Notes: generated by a model from the letters alone, not told the origin. Shown: positions 12,835-24,820, counted from the first letter of the stretch. The stretch: 64,000 nucleotides of DNA from Berberis thunbergii (GCA_003290165.1 QNQO01001163.1:1-64000); one strand, 5' to 3'. Numbers and translations: made by a program.

Positions 12835-14498
12835 ATGGATAGTACTCGCGGCAATCTCTCCACCATTGATGTCACTATATCTACAAATGATGACATTGAA
12901 GTTAAACAGACCATACAGTTCAACCACCTCGGTTTAGCAGTTGGACCTGGTGCTAGAAATTTCAATAAAAACATTGGAAAGATTGTTGAAACCCTTGTGC
13001 CCATCAAATTCAAGGGTTGGCACCATGTTACTGACAACTACAAAGAGGATGTGTGGAATGGCCTCAAGGTGAGATTTTACATCATTGATTTTCATAATGT
13101 CTTATTTTATTTTCAACTTATATCTCAATGGCTTATTTGCAGCGTGAATACGACATCCCAAATTATGTGAAAAAGAGTGTGCATTTGAAAATGCCTGAAT
13201 ATTATAGAAGGTTCAAGGCACATCTTAGGAAGAATTATTTGGATAAGTATCCTACCATTGAGGAACAAGAGAAGCATGTCCCAAATGGTGTAAGAGAGGA
13301 GGATTGGAAGGAGTTTGTTCGCTATGAGAGCACCCCTGAAGCGAAGGCAATTAGATACCAAAATGCAAAAAACAAAAAGGCTTCAAAGTATGTATGGGGG
13401 GGGGGGGGGTGGCCAAAAGAGTGCTGCAGAAGTAGAGTATGAAATGGTAATTGAGTTTCTAGCTACTAGTACAATATTATATACCATTTAACTTTATAGG
13501 CTGAGACTAATCTTTCAAGTATATAGGTTGAGAAGAACCCTGATGGGGAACCAGTCACACGCACTGACATATGGATTGCTTGTCACACGGGAAAGGATGG
13601 AAAACCTACGCATGGTTCTGAACAATATATGGTATGTGCCCAATGATTTCTTTTATACCCAATTCTTAATTTACTTTGTAGTTGTTTGAATATTATTTGT
13701 GTCCTGATTTATTTTATTTTTCATTCTTTTGAAGGAACAAGTTAAAGCAAAAAAAGCTGCCTTGCAAGAATCTTCAACTCAGGGTACCACTGACCTTACT
13801 ATTGATGATGATCCTCTAAGCCAAGTGTTTGGCCAAGAAGCGAGGGGACGTACTCGTTGTGTTGGAACCACTGTCTCTAAAAGGAAGTATGATGCTGCAC
13901 TTCCCGCTCGTTCATTGCTATTGGAAAAAACATTGGAAGCAAAAAAAAGGAAGAAAAATATGAAAGATTGGAAGAAAATGTTAGATGGATACGAGAGAGA
14001 CTTGAAAGTGGAACTTATGTAAGACCATCAACAAGTGAGGGAATACAAGGAGTTGTTCAAATAACTGAAGATACACCGTCATCCCGTGCACAATCGACAA
14101 GGCAACCAGAAAATCCATTACCTCCATCTCCATTACTACCATCTCCATTACCTCCATCTCCATTACCACCATCTCCATTACCATCATCTTCTTAAGGTGT
14201 TGCGAGGTTTCCTTCTCCAAGCAATCATGTTCCTTCAGTGTCAAGGAGATACAAAGTTTGTGATTGGGAAAGGAATGTCATTGCGATAGCATTAGAGGTT
14301 GTAGATCCAAACCATCAATTCTCTTGCGTTTGTCATGGATCATTGAACCCCGCAACAGAGATCAGACTTTCCTTATGCTTCAAATACAAGAGTGGGGTGA
14401 AACTTTACAAAAGTGATCCAAAAGGAGACATGATGGGGGATTTGGACGTTGGTGATTTCTTCGTATGGTGTAGAACTCATGTGGAACTTGATGATTGA
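12835..14498 (+). pseudogene. Second CACTA gene (Transposase_24-type), decayed copy in A
   Basis: This is homologous along its length to the intact gene in element B. Exon 1 starts MDSTRGN and ends GLK before a GTGAGA donor. Exon 2 starts at REYDIPNYVKKSVHLKMPEY. Exon 4 starts EQVKAKKAALQESS. In A, exon 2 carries a 14-G run where B has 7 G (13395-13408), which shifts the frame. Exon 4 has a homopolymer change near 13945 that also shifts the frame, and a TAA near 14193 where B has CAA. The family (Transposase_24, Ptta/En/Spm) is the plant CACTA accessory protein, thought to bind subterminal repeats. Confidence 0.85.
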
Positions 14499-14590
14499 GG
14501 CCATCGACTATGTTGGAAGCAATGTAATGGTGGCAGCAAAAGAGGAGCTGAGTAAAATACACTACGGGCACGTGATTGTACATTTTCAGG
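14496..14590 (+). pseudogene. Unassigned captured exon fused to transposon gene end
   Basis: Immediately after the second gene's stop, where A and B lose similarity, A has an open stretch EAIDYVGSNVMVAAKEELSK then IHYGHVIVHFQ ending at a GTAACT donor. It looks like one host exon, but I do not recognise the family. Confidence 0.45.
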
Positions 14591-15247
14591 TAACTAGCTA
14601 AAGCTTAAATGCAAGTATCTATAGACTTAACCACAAAATGACTATTGCTTGCCTCATCCCATTTGAAACATTGTTTCTTCTATTTGAATTCTCATTCGCA
14701 ACAATTGGTATGACCTTAGTTCATCTTTGATTGCTATTGTTTATGACATGAAGCATGGGAATGAGAAGTAGAGAGTTACCTGTGGTAATTGAGATTTTCA
14801 GTACGTTTATTATTTTTTAGCCATTTTCTTAAACTTTAGTTTTCCTCTTAATTTTATTATGAACTGTATCATTGCACTGCATACTTTCCATTGATTCACA
14901 TTGTCTGATTTTCTTCTACTTAGTTTTGTTAATTCTAGTTCAACATGTCTGTTGTAAATTTCTATTTATTCATCTTCTTTTACATGGCAATAAGCCCTTT
15001 TAATCGTCTCTCTTGGAAGTGATTTGAGCAATCATCTTTATGTATTTTTTTTTATTTCTCTTGAAAGTTATCTGTTTTTTGTTTGAGCTGTAAAAAGTAA
15101 ATTTGAAGAGCATCAATTTTCATGATGTTGTATATTTGAGGTTCATAACATAAATATAATTATTCAATGGGCCAAATTACTGCTAGACATGCCAACTAGT
15201 CATGTCCGTATTTAGAGTCTTATTTTGCAGTTTTTCGATCTGTGCAG
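14591..15247 (+). other. Non-coding stretch in A
   Basis: T-rich, intron-like, ends in a TGTGCAG acceptor. Nothing else seen. Confidence 0.5.
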
Positions 15248-15340
15248 GTAGTGATGCAATCTTTCTAGGGGCTGAGACCCTGCGGGGTCTGTATCCAGTT
15301 GATTCCATTTCCATCGTTGGTAAAATCTGTGCTGAGGCAA
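15248..15340 (+). pseudogene. Captured pyruvate kinase exon
   Basis: Between TGTGCAG and a GT donor the frame reads [20 protein letters not shown] then [10 protein letters not shown]. This is the highly conserved [22 protein letters not shown] segment of plant cytosolic pyruvate kinase, the last ATP-making step of glycolysis. Only about 30 residues of a roughly 500-residue enzyme are present, so it is a captured fragment. It is in the sense direction of element A. Confidence 0.85.
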
Positions 15341-17606
15341 GTCTCACCGCTTCTCTTTAAACCAATAGTTTTTTTCTGGATTGATTGTGCAATGCTGTTT
15401 GGTTCATCTTGTTCTTTTCTTTGCCACTGCATGAAGCTTCTGACTCATACTGACAAAGTAAACTTATTGAAATACCAATTATCAGGTGTAGCATTTTTCC
15501 ATTTAACGGGTAGATTTGTCCTTTATCTGGGGCTTGCATATTTTCATTGAGCATTCCAGACATCGAGTGTTTGAATTAAACATCTCCATATTTTAGTTTG
15601 TGTCATATATTCATTGGTGGTACTTGCATGAAAAACTGAGCAGGGAAAATGTCTAAAATTCCGAAATCCTAATTGTACTGACTACAAACCTGCACTCTTC
15701 TTTGGATGTATGTTTTATATTCACTGTGGATACGCTCCTTGGATAACTTGATTTTAATTCTGAAATAGATAACTGCAGCTATCTCTGCGGGCTTCTTTTC
15801 ATTGCATATTTGCATCTTATATGTGAGAGGCTGACATGAGGTAGATAAACCCAGACCTTTTTGATAGAAATCCATTGGAGTATCTATGATTACATTAGAT
15901 GGAGTAGAGAATGCATGTTTATATTTAAAATAAGAGATAGGGATGATTAATTTTTTTCACATCTATAAAGAAGGCCTAACTAAGAGATAAATAAACAATT
16001 TGTTCCCAAATATACAACTTTTTATTTATTTACTTTTTACCTCTTTATGTATTTGTAAAGTTATATTTACCCCCATTTTTTTCTTGATCTCACATGCACA
16101 TGTAAAAGAGAGAAATTTCTCTCCTTAAACTGGATCATTACTACTTCCTAAGTTTGGTTAAGCTTGCGAGTGATGATATGGATAAAAAAGCGCCAACGCC
16201 AAGTTACTCCTCCCGTTAAAAATAAGCTAACCTTCAACATTTTCCACCAAAAAAATTAAATAAGCTTAAACTAGTCTGTCTCCATGTGTATGATTTGAAT
16301 ATATTCTTGACTTGTGTTTCAGATGCAGATTCCATGGCTGGTTGTAGCGGCACTGCTGCAGCTGCCACAAGTGCCGTAAAAAAGGCAGCAGAGGTGGCTC
16401 AGGTCAAAGCTGCCCCAGATGCAATCAAATTAGAGCACAGAGCGCGTCCCAGGCAGGGTGCGCTGCAGTTTCAGCGTGCTCTGCATTGCAGACAGAGTGC
16501 GATGTTGATCCAGACAATGCGATTCAGCGTGTCTTCTGTACATGCTGTTTCTGGCCGTAGCGGGTTTCAGCGTGCACCTCCAATTTTTTCAATCAATATT
16601 TTTTATTGAAATAATATCATCATCAGCCACAAATCTATCAGTACCTGTTAGTTAGCCAACGGTTCATCATCTTTCTTCATACTCAAATTTTTTTTTTCTC
16701 CTTCTTTATTTGTATTTAGCTTTTTTTTGTGTGAAATTTTTTTTTTCTCCATCTTTCTTCGTATTTAGTAATAACCTTTTTGCTAAAAACTTAGTTAAAC
16801 CTGTGACCAACCTAGCCAATGTTTTGAAACTTTGCCTGCCTTCTGCTACCGAAACCAACAAGTGGTTTGACACCATGTTGTTCATGACCAACTTGAACTC
16901 AAGCTAGACTTTGTAGTATGCAGCCCAACTTATGAATTTGATGTTTAAGTGGTTTTTAACTATGTTTTATGGAGCTTGGCCTCTTCATGGGTTGTTTTCT
17001 ATAACTGCCTTAGAGCACTTCACCCTTTGTGTTTCTTGGTGTGCTGCAGTGCCACTACGAAGCACTTGTGACTAAAAAGTCTGCATTATTGTTTAGTTGT
17101 ATGCATACTGAAACACATGAAACTTACCATTTTGGATTGAAGGGGACAACAGAATCACAAATTACAAATCTATATATATATATATATATATAATTTATTT
17201 TTTTATTATGGATCCACTGTGAATCTTAGGTCTCTGGAGGAAACTGTCAACCCATCCCACACCCCAGACAACCTAGGTTTTGTCCACTGGTTTTTGTATG
17301 AAGTTGGTGTCAAAACAATTGGGCCTTTTCCAATTCTTGAGTATTTATTTATTTGATTTTATTTTCAAGAAATCTGCACTAATGTAAACTCTCTGATAAG
17401 GCTAGGGTGGGTGTAGCATTAATATATTTACTTTGTTTACAGATTTATTAGTTTCTAGCAGACTATGTCAGTCATGCTTGATTTAGAAATTTACAGCTAT
17501 ACTAGTTTAGAAATTTACAGCTGTACTAGTTCTACGTGATTACCACGTTCTAAAAGTTATCAGATAAACTTATATGACTGACTTGGTGGGATTTGAATGA
17601 TTGCAG
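15341..17606 (+). other. Long non-coding stretch in A with GCA-rich block
   Basis: Mostly AT-rich intron-like DNA. At 16320-16580 there is a GC-richer block, Ala/Gln-rich when translated (DADSMAGCSGTAAAATSAVK), that I cannot assign. A (TA)n run lies at 17171-17192. At 15377-15404 a 28-bp segment is identical to element B 47944-47971 (see findings). Confidence 0.45.
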
Positions 17607-18800
17607 TTGCAGGTACCTCTTCTCGCCCTCGAACCTTTAGACAGGTACATAGCTCTGATCCTATTACTAATACTAAGCAACATATTTATTTTTTCAATAG
17701 TATGACTTCTACTTTTTATTTGATTAATTTCATTGGTACATACCATGCATTTTATCAGTCAATTAATCATCTGCCCTAGTAATTCTTATTCCTGAATATT
17801 TTGATGTCTTGTTCATTTTCTTTTATGGAAACCGTCACACTGACCGTGCAGTGAAATTTAAGTGTGTACCTCACAAATATGTCTTCAATTCTGATTACTA
17901 TTACTACGTCATATATCAGTATGTGCATGCAACTTTAGTTGTTTTCTGATCTAGTAAAAGGAGGGTAATCTTATTATCACTATTAGGAGGAAGCTGAAGA
18001 GGAAGAAGAAGTAGAAACGGAATCCGAAGAGGAATCAGAAGATGAATTTGAGGTAGTTGCCTTTCTACTCAATTTACTTGTACTTTTTATACTTCTTATT
18101 CCACTGCATGAGTTACTTGTAATTCTATATGAATTTTTCTCAACCCTCTCAATGTGGATGTTGGCAGAAAAATAAAGGAACCCAAGGCATCATTGATATC
18201 CAAAATCCAAATTTGGTGAAGCCAAAGAATGTGAAAGCTAAAGATGTTGATGTAAGTTTGCGATGTTTCCCTCGTGACTCTCATTAAAACCAATATTTAG
18301 ATGCTTGAAAATTATGTCATTATGTAGATAATCTTTGTTATTTTTGTTGCTGCAAGCGTTAGCACTGTATATATGCACTATCAGATTCCATGATGAGATG
18401 ACATTATGAAAATTCAAAGCACTGGGTTTAGTATCTGTAGTTTCTGTGAGACTATCAGATATATGGGTGGAAGTGGGACTGAGAAATTGGAGCGCAAAAA
18501 GTGAACATGTAAATTTTAAGTCATAGAACTTGGTAATTCATTAGATTCCTATTTTGGGAATCACTGAGTGGGAGTCCTTGAGGGAGAGAACTCCTTCTGA
18601 GAAACTTTGAATGCTTGTGAGGTTGTTTTGATGCTTCCTCACTTGGTCGTGTTATCACCTTCACATGGTTCTAGTTAATTCACATGATTCTAGTTAATAA
18701 ACACATATCTGAACACGACTATAACCAAGAGATTGCACCTGACTGAGGATTATTTTTTCCAGATGGAGAAAACAGCGGCAGAACATCTGTGAGGAACGAC
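17607..18800 (+). pseudogene. Captured exons of 28-kDa heat/acid-stable phosphoprotein (HASPP28)
   Basis: Successive exons with correct splice sites are 17607-17644 (AGTSSRPRTFRQ), 17987-18052 (acidic EEAEEEEEVETESEEESEDE), 18168-18251 (KNKGTQGIIDIQNPNLVKPK then NVKAKDVD), and a start of the next exon at about 18763 (MEKTAAEHL then stop). The KGTQG.I.I.NPNLVKPKN.KA.D motif is the hallmark of the HASPP28/PDAP1 family, casein-kinase-phosphorylated proteins of unclear function in plants. The last exon breaks after a few codons, which marks the edge of the captured segment. It is in the sense direction of A. Confidence 0.8.
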
Positions 18801-18966
18801 TGCAGGGACAATCTGTGATGTCGCGAACAGGGCGAGGCGGTGTTTGCTGGCTGATGGCCCTGTTGCTACGAGCAAGTGCGGATGACCGGGTATTCTTCTA
18901 TTAATTTCATGGATCCTTCACTGTGTGATTAGACTTCTGGCAGATTGATTGATTCTTATTTTGCAG

Positions 18967-19078
18967 ACTTATTGGCAAATGGTCATGGGATCAATTAGTG
19001 ATGTTCGATCTCCCAGCTCTTGTCCAGTATGTGAATGATCAAACTGGTCAGAAGCTTCACTATGTTGGGCATTCCCTG
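18967..19078 (+). pseudogene. Captured exon of a triacylglycerol lipase-like alpha/beta hydrolase
   Basis: After a TTGCAG acceptor the frame reads WSWDQLVMFDLPALVQYVND then QTGQKLHYVGHSL and stops at a GT donor. WSWDEL..YDLPA..QYV...TGQKLHYVGHS is the region up to the nucleophile elbow (GHSxG) of acid lipases such as Arabidopsis LIP1. The active-site Ser is encoded here, but the rest of the enzyme is missing. It is in the sense direction of A. Confidence 0.8.
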
Positions 19079-19198
19079 GTAAATCTCCACATAGCCATAT
19101 ATGCTTTCTTTTGTTTTTGGATTTCTGTATTTTGAATATGCTCAGTTGGCTCACTGAGATTGGAGAGATCTTGTTATTTAGCAACATTGTCTGTGTAG

Positions 19199-19835
19199 AT
19201 TCATTATGAGACAACTGACCAGAGATCTGGAAAGGCACAGGTGGAAAGATTGATGCCTTTGTTTCTGGGATTGGGACTGGGGGTACGGTGACTGGTGCAG
19301 GAAATATCTTAGAGAGCAGAATCCTGATATCAAGGTTAGCTTGAACTTGATGTGGTAGCTGCACAATATTCTATTTCTTCTGCCCAGGCCTGTACTATAG
19401 TGGTTTTTCTTTATTCTTTTCAATTATTGTTTTTATCTTATTAGTTGGATTTTTGTTTTTAGATTTTCGGAGTGGAACCATGTGAAAGTGCAGTACTGTC
19501 TGGAGGAAAGCCTGGTGGGTGATCTTCCCTATCTTGTGCTTCTTGATTTATTTGCTCATGATCAGTGTTTTCACATCTTCATATATTTATTTGGTTGGAT
19601 GATAAATGCTATTCTGCCATTGTTTTAGACATGAATGATTTTGTTTTTGGGTCTTTAGCATTGATAAGTGTTGTCCTTTTGCTGGGTGTTTTATTTATTT
19701 ATATTCCAATCCTTATGCAGATTTGGCCTTCATCCGACCCTTTTTTTAATTCTTCTGTATTTTGTACTTTCCCAGGTATCAAGTGAAGAAGCAATTGAAA
19801 CTGCAAAGCTACTTGCCTTGAAAGAAGGATTGCTG
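19199..19835 (+). pseudogene. Captured exons of cysteine synthase (O-acetylserine thiol-lyase), frameshifted
   Basis: Three exons with GT/AG borders are 19199-19334, 19463-19514 and 19776-19835. They give IHYETT, then in a shifted frame [20 protein letters not shown], then IFGVEPCESAVLSGGKPG, then [28 protein letters not shown] is the PLP phosphate-binding loop of this enzyme, which makes cysteine from O-acetylserine and sulfide. A one-base deletion after IHYETT (expected ACTGGACC, found ACTGACC) breaks the frame. The active-site Lys exon and C-terminus are absent. It is in the sense direction of A. Confidence 0.9.
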
Positions 19836-20380
19836 GTAAGTAGTCAAACTTGTTTAATTTTATATGAATGAGGTTAATTTCATCTTGCTCTCAATAATTC
19901 CCAATTCATCACAATTTTTGTCTTTAATTTCATATTTTCATTTCAAATTACTTCTCTCCTGTCATAATTACTTTGTGTGACTTTTAATTGCATAGGTCAA
20001 GATTGGGCTACGAGTTCTAACAAGACTTGTGCCAGAAAAGTTATCATAACTGCCAGGACAGGAGTGGGTACTCTGCAGTGAAACAGAGCGCACTCTGGTT
20101 TGCGACCAGCAGCAAGCTCGCATCAGTGCGTCCCTGGAAGAGCAGCAGTTCATCCCTCGCAGCAGCACCAGTGATCCCTCAGCAGCAGCAGCAGCAGTGC
20201 ATACCTCGCATCATCAGCAGATCGTCCTTTGCAGTAAGTCCCAAAATCTGCTATTGTTTACTTTTTTTTTGCAGTATTTTTACGTCTTAGTTTTTAGTCT
20301 TTGAACACCACATTCTCTCTTCATATTGGAACTGGAATGTGCATAACTGAGTGAGTGGAGTGATGACATGATTCTTGCAG
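19836..20380 (+). other. Stretch in A with CAG-rich block
   Basis: Contains a GC-richer block with a CAGCAG run (20175-20198) that I cannot assign, in otherwise AT-rich DNA. Confidence 0.4.
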
Positions 20381-20660
20381 GAAAGTCCAACACAATAGTA
20401 GCCGGGATTACAAAATCAAAGGAAGTCAAGTAGATAAATTCTTCCACGCATTTGGTGTCATTGCTGCCATTCTTGTTTGCAATACCTCCGGTTTGTTGCC
20501 AGAAATACAGGTTAGATTTTTTCATTCATTCCTGTTTTTTAATGATACACACACAATATTTTTATACTTGAAATCAGTCATTATAAAGCTATGAATGAAT
20601 ATTATTTTACAGTCGACATTGCGCAAACCGTATTATATGTCTACGACATTGTGTGTGGAA
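20381..20660 (+). pseudogene. Captured exons of an amino-acid permease (GABA/proline transporter-like)
   Basis: Exon 20381-20510 lies between CTTGCAG and GTTAGA. It reads SRDYKIKGSQVDKFFHAFGV then IAAILVCNTSGLLPEIQ, and the next exon (from 20612) starts STLRKP. The AFG...AI...NTSGLLPEIQSTLR.P motif is typical of the plant AAAP family member GAT1 and relatives, proton-coupled amino-acid carriers of the plasma membrane. The second exon loses similarity after a few codons. It is in the sense direction of A. Confidence 0.75.
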
Positions 20661-20937
20661 AGATGAAAAACATGAGATTAGGTTGTGGCAGTGGGATAAA
20701 ATGTTGAGAGAGTATTGCTGCCTTCTGGAAAACAATTGGTAATGCTTTTTAAGTTTGCCAGTTTTTTTTTCCTGGAATGTAAAATACTAATGTTTGAATT
20801 TATATAGATACCTGATTATGCAATGTCATTTGTGAAGGGAAAATCAAAGAAGTAAGTGCTTTCAAGTGACCTATATGATTTATATATTATAATTAAAGTT
20901 TACTAACTTTTAGTTTTGTTGAACTCTATATATTTTT

Positions 20938-21204
20938 AAGGCCATTTGGTCGCCGTGGTGGGATGTGGCTGTTGGAACTGTAGTTACTAGACCTCAACCC
21001 CATAATCAGGTTAGACCTTATATGCTAGACTTATTTTTAATATATCTACTCTTATTTTTAATATATGCTAGACCTCAACCCCATAATCAGGTTAGACCAT
21101 AATCTGATGAAGTGAATATAGAATCAGACATGAGTAAAGTCCCTGTCCGTACAATGGAAATTCTTGCTACTTGTCATGCACTGGTGTTTGTGGAGAACAA
21201 GCTG
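20938..21204 (+). pseudogene. Captured exon of a P5A-type cation ATPase
   Basis: The 3' part reads ESDMSKVPVRTMEILATCHA then LVFVENKLV and ends at a GTAAGT donor (about 21090-21204). RT.EILA.CHALVFV.NKLVGDPLEKA is the conserved stretch before the nucleotide-binding domain of P5A ATPases (Arabidopsis MIA/PDR2), endoplasmic-reticulum pumps. The piece at 20938-21008 (AIWSPWWDVAVGTVVTRPQP) is open but not recognised. A 31-bp stretch (AGACCTCAACCCCATAATCA) occurs twice, near 20990 and 21070. It is in the sense direction of A. Confidence 0.7.
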
Positions 21205-21238
21205 GTAAGTAATTGGTCTTGGGCCCTAAGAGCATATA

Positions 21239-22010
21239 ATCTGGTCTAGTAGAATTTTTTTTTCAGCATGAAACCTATAATGTTGTTGATGATGATACTT
21301 CTACTTGTGCTTTTGCTTCAACTTATTGTTACACCCAGGTCCAGATCATATGCAATAAAGTACTTAAAGAGTATCTATGTTGTCTTGTTTCAATAACTGT
21401 GCAATTATAGGTCATGTTTGTCTGTCATTGGTTTATTAGCAATCTTTATAGGTCATGTTTGTCTGTCATTGAGTACTGACTAATTTTATACTGCAGGGCT
21501 CTGAAGGTCTGAGCCAGTACGGGCAGCAGTATGTTGGACAGGAGAATGCGCATACATTGCTTGTTTATGGGTGCAAAGTGTGTCGTTGTATCAACCATCA
21601 CCGGTGCCATATACAAGCAACTACCAGGTGCTGCATTCTCATCATTTTCAGTATATTGAACAAGCAACTACCGAAAGAAATGGGGCCTGTTCCTAAGGGC
21701 ATCAAGTGTATTTTCTTACATTATAACTAGGGTGATTTGTATTGTTGGAAAAAACATAGAGAAATTCTTTTGTTTTAGATGCGAGCGAAACATGATATAA
21801 CAAGCTATGTTCCATTTGTTCAGGTTAATCCTGTTATTGTACATTAATTAATGCTATTTGTTTACATGTTTTTGTTTGGCGTCAAAACTTGACAAGTTCC
21901 TTTTTACGGTTGATTTTGTATTTATCTAGCATATAGTTTGGTGGTTCTTATTCGTGTCGGAGGCATGACACAAACTATAGTAAGGACTGATTTTGCAGGT
22001 GCCACGGCTG
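21239..22010 (+). pseudogene. Right internal segment shared with B, includes an unassigned exon
   Basis: Almost the same sequence lies at 55524-56300 in element B, so it belongs to the common right arm. It contains one captured-looking exon after TACTGCAG (21497): GSEGLSQYGQQYVGQENAHT, then, in a shifted frame, SLYQPSPVPYTSNYQ. The two copies each carry a different small frame-breaking change (GCAGCAG versus GCAGCGCAG; a G loss here near 21568). It is Gln/Tyr-rich and of unknown family. Confidence 0.6.
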
Positions 22011-22725
22011 TGATTTTGCTGCAGCAGCAAAAAATATATATAATTTTTTTTCGATTATATTAACTTGCAACGGTTTTAAACCGTTGCAACAAAACAGATT
22101 TTTTTTTTTTGAATTTTGTTTCAATTGCCAACCGTTTAAAACCGTGGTTCCATCTTGCCACGGCTAGAAACCGTGGGCATTATTTATCATTTGCTACGGC
22201 TTCAAACCGTGGCCATGGTTAGCCACGGCTTAAAACCGTTGCTAGCACGTTTGCCACGGTTTAATTCACACTATTTAGCCACGGTTTATAACCGTTGCCA
22301 TGGTTAGCCACGGCTAAAAACCGTTGCTACTTTTAGACATGGTTTATAACCGTTGCTAATATATACACTTTGTCAAGGCTTAAAACCGTGGCTATTTTGC
22401 CACAGCTATAAACCGTTGCTATATTGTTAGACACGGTTTATAACCGTTACTAATAACTACACTTTGTAACGGCATGGAACCGTTGCTATTTTTTCCACGG
22501 CTTAAAAACCGTTACTATTATTATTGCAACGGTTCTTAACCGTTGCTAATTTCTGAAAATCACGCCCCCCCCTTCAAGCATAAAACCGTTGCTACAATGT
22601 TTAGCAACGGTTTATAGCCGTTACAAAGAACTTTGCGACGCCCCTGTAGTCCACGGCTCTTAGCCGTGGCAATGGCTTGCGCCCACGGTATAGAACCGTT
22701 GCTAATGGGAGTTTTTGGTGTAGTG
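22011..22725 (+). repeat. Right subterminal repeat array of A
   Basis: More than twenty CCACGG/AAACCGTTGC-type units in both orientations, ending with GTTTTTGGTGTAGTG. The last 130 bases include GCGACGCCCCTGTAGTCCAC, a right-end-specific stretch shared with B and, diverged, with C. Confidence 0.85.
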
Positions 22726-22956
22726 CATATCCACCCCAAACATGGGCGAGTAGGGCGGATATCCGTGAAAATTCGCCCCACTGCCATCCCCTATATGGTT
22801 TTTCCAAGATCGTCCCGGTTCAAACCGGTCTAGAACCAATTGGGTCTGCCCAAAATAAATTATCTATCCAGAATCGTTCTGGTTTTGTTTCATTGGGCTG
22901 GGACCAGGAACAGGACAAGCCCAATCCCAAACCGTCTCGGACCATGCCCACCCCTA
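22726..22956. mobile_element. hAT-like element end
   Basis: Begins with the right CAT duplication of A and contains GGGCGGATATCCGTG. It ends in CATGCCCACCCCTA, the reverse complement of the TAGGGGTGGG terminus typical of a plant hAT repeat group. The other end was not found, so this is a fragment. Confidence 0.4.
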
Positions 22957-23211
22957 AATTTATGTTTGTTTCAACCATCGTGACTCATTTAGTCTGGAAA
23001 TTTGGATACTCTGGTATGATAGTTTAATTTTGTATATGTTGACTTATTGACTCTTTAGAGGTTTGTTTATAGATCTCTATGGAAGCAACCATCTCCAATA
23101 GCAATAAATTTGTTGAACTGCAACATCAAGAACGTTGAACAAGGAAAATGAAGCAAAATGGAGTCCCTCTTGTGCTCATCTTCCCCACCCCAATACAGGG
23201 TTGATGATACA
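22957..23211. other. Unassigned spacer
   Basis: AT-rich DNA with no recognised feature, up to the start of the Gypsy 5' LTR. Confidence 0.5.
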
Positions 23212-23879
23212 CCGAAACGTCTTCTCTTCTATAACGTACACGTGTCATGATGATCTCTAGGAACAACAGACCCAAGCATTAGTCTAACTATCTTGCCCAA
23301 GCGGCATCAAGCCCACGAAGTGTAGTCCGCCAGACAAACCTAAATTACTATGTCCTTCTAAGCCCACATGTCACAATCATCCTCAATACCCGTAAGACCT
23401 ATTGAGGCAGCTATCTCGAGGATCAGCTTCGGGCGGATAAGCTAGCAGTACTTTGTCTTCAGCTACGAAACAAATACCAGAGTATACGCCGTACGTGAAA
23501 ACTCACTTATGGACAACACTCCAATTGGGAACTATCTCCCGCGTATCTAGAAGCACATGTCTAACATGGAAACTTCCCTCCTCATGACGACTCCTAATTA
23601 GAGAAGGATCTCCAAGAAGATCTTTTTTCCTAAACTACACCACCGATGGCCTAGTCAAACCAGGACTCCAACACTATAAATAAGACCTGAGGCTGGTGAA
23701 GAGAGGTACGCTACAAATTCCCTATTTACTGCATTAACCTTCCTTGGATCCCTGTCTAACTTTAGGATCGAAGTGCTATCGGCCATCACAAGGGTGGTTC
23801 ATGGCTGACATGCATTCCTTGTGCAAGTCAGCATGTTAGCAGGTCAAAGTCAAACAGAGAGTGAAAATTGACTGCATCA
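23212..23879 (+). repeat. 5' LTR of the Gypsy element
   Basis: Homologous to 32228-32905 with many substitutions, so the insertion is not recent. A TATA-like ACTATAAATAAGAC at 23673-23686 is kept in both LTRs and is the likely promoter. Confidence 0.85.
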
Positions 23880-24399
23880 GTTTGGCGTCGTCCATGGGGA
23901 CGACAGAGTTCCTAGGAAAACACTCACATCATCTCTCTTCAAAGTTCAAAAAGATGGTGACCACCAAATCCCGCAACAATAGAAACCACGAGGCACGTCA
24001 AACGCTCAGACCAATACTATACCACCGCTTCCAGCGATGCCAGCGACACAAGGGCAACATGCTCACACCCCGCACCAGCAGCAGCGACGATGGACCCAAG
24101 GATGGATCTGCTATCATTACAGATACAACATATCGTTAAAGTAGTAGAGATTCTCACTTAACAGAACCCTCCACCCTCTGATTGAGATTAGAAGCAGCAC
24201 AAACCTCAATCTCTAGACGACAACAGATAGTAGAAATAGGAAAGTCAGTCCCCGCTAGTTTTCACTCGACTAGAGGTGGTGGCGCGGTCAAGGGAGATCC
24301 AATTTCAGAGCAGACAGACTTGCCACACAAAACCCTTTCCGCCGAGGGGCTCACCACCCAGACGTGTTGTATTGCCTTTCTGTTCCCTCGTTAGTGGAC

Positions 24400-24820
24400 C
24401 ACATCATGAACGAAGCTCAGCCAAAGAAGTTCAGCCCTCTAAAGCTTGAGTTTTATGATGGGACCTGTGACCCATTTGATCACTTGCGCCATTATCAGCA
24501 CGTAATGGTGCTCAAATAAGGTTTTGAATTGGTGATGTGCAAAACTTTTCCTACATGCCTAAATAAGTAAGCGCTAACATGACTCCATAGCCTCCCGCCA
24601 AAATCAATCAACTCATTCAAGGCACTGGCCAAAGCATTCTTGACAAGCTTTATTGGCAGCCAGTGAATCAGAAGAGCTGCACTATATATTCTTCCTGAGG
24701 TAGAAGCCAAACGAAACGCTAAGGGATATGTAACCAGCTTCAATGACGAGCTAATACTCATTGACGGCTGCAGCGACAATGCATCCATTATAGAAAAGAA
24801 ACCCTTCACTGTAGTCTAAG
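24400..24820 (+). pseudogene. Gypsy gag fragment with stops
   Basis: Reads FSPLKLEFYDGTCDPFDHLR then HYQHVMVLK before a stop. Pieces such as INSFKALAKAFLTSFIGSQ and EAKRNAKGYVTSFNDELIL follow. This is the retrotransposon gag pattern (KL..YDG..DP..HL..F; F..L...F...F) of Gypsy elements. In-frame stops near 24517, 24570 and 24670 make it dead. Confidence 0.75.

Larger units (their letters stand above)
4066..22725 (+). mobile_element. CACTA (En/Spm) element A, complete, 18.66 kb
   Basis: The left terminus is CACTACACCAAAACCCCATT and the right terminus ends TTTTTGGTGTAGTG. The element is flanked by the 3-bp duplication CAT (4063-4065 and 22726-22728), the size made by CACTA transposases. Both ends carry arrays of CCACGG/AAACCG subterminal repeats. 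Inside, left to right: pyrimidine-rich arm, MBF1 exon, TNP2-type transposase (8924-12554), Transposase_24-type gene (12835-14498), then exons of pyruvate kinase, HASPP28, lipase, cysteine synthase, amino-acid permease and P5A ATPase, all on the plus strand. Both transposon genes carry frameshifts, so A is probably not autonomous now. Its right 1.5 kb is shared with element B. Confidence 0.95.

Noticed and set aside
16286..16609. 107-codon Ala-rich ORF in A
   Set aside because: Open by composition; no recognised family and no clear splice or start context.
22560..22833. ORFs across the right end of A
   Set aside because: They cross the transposon terminus and flank, built on CCACGG repeats.
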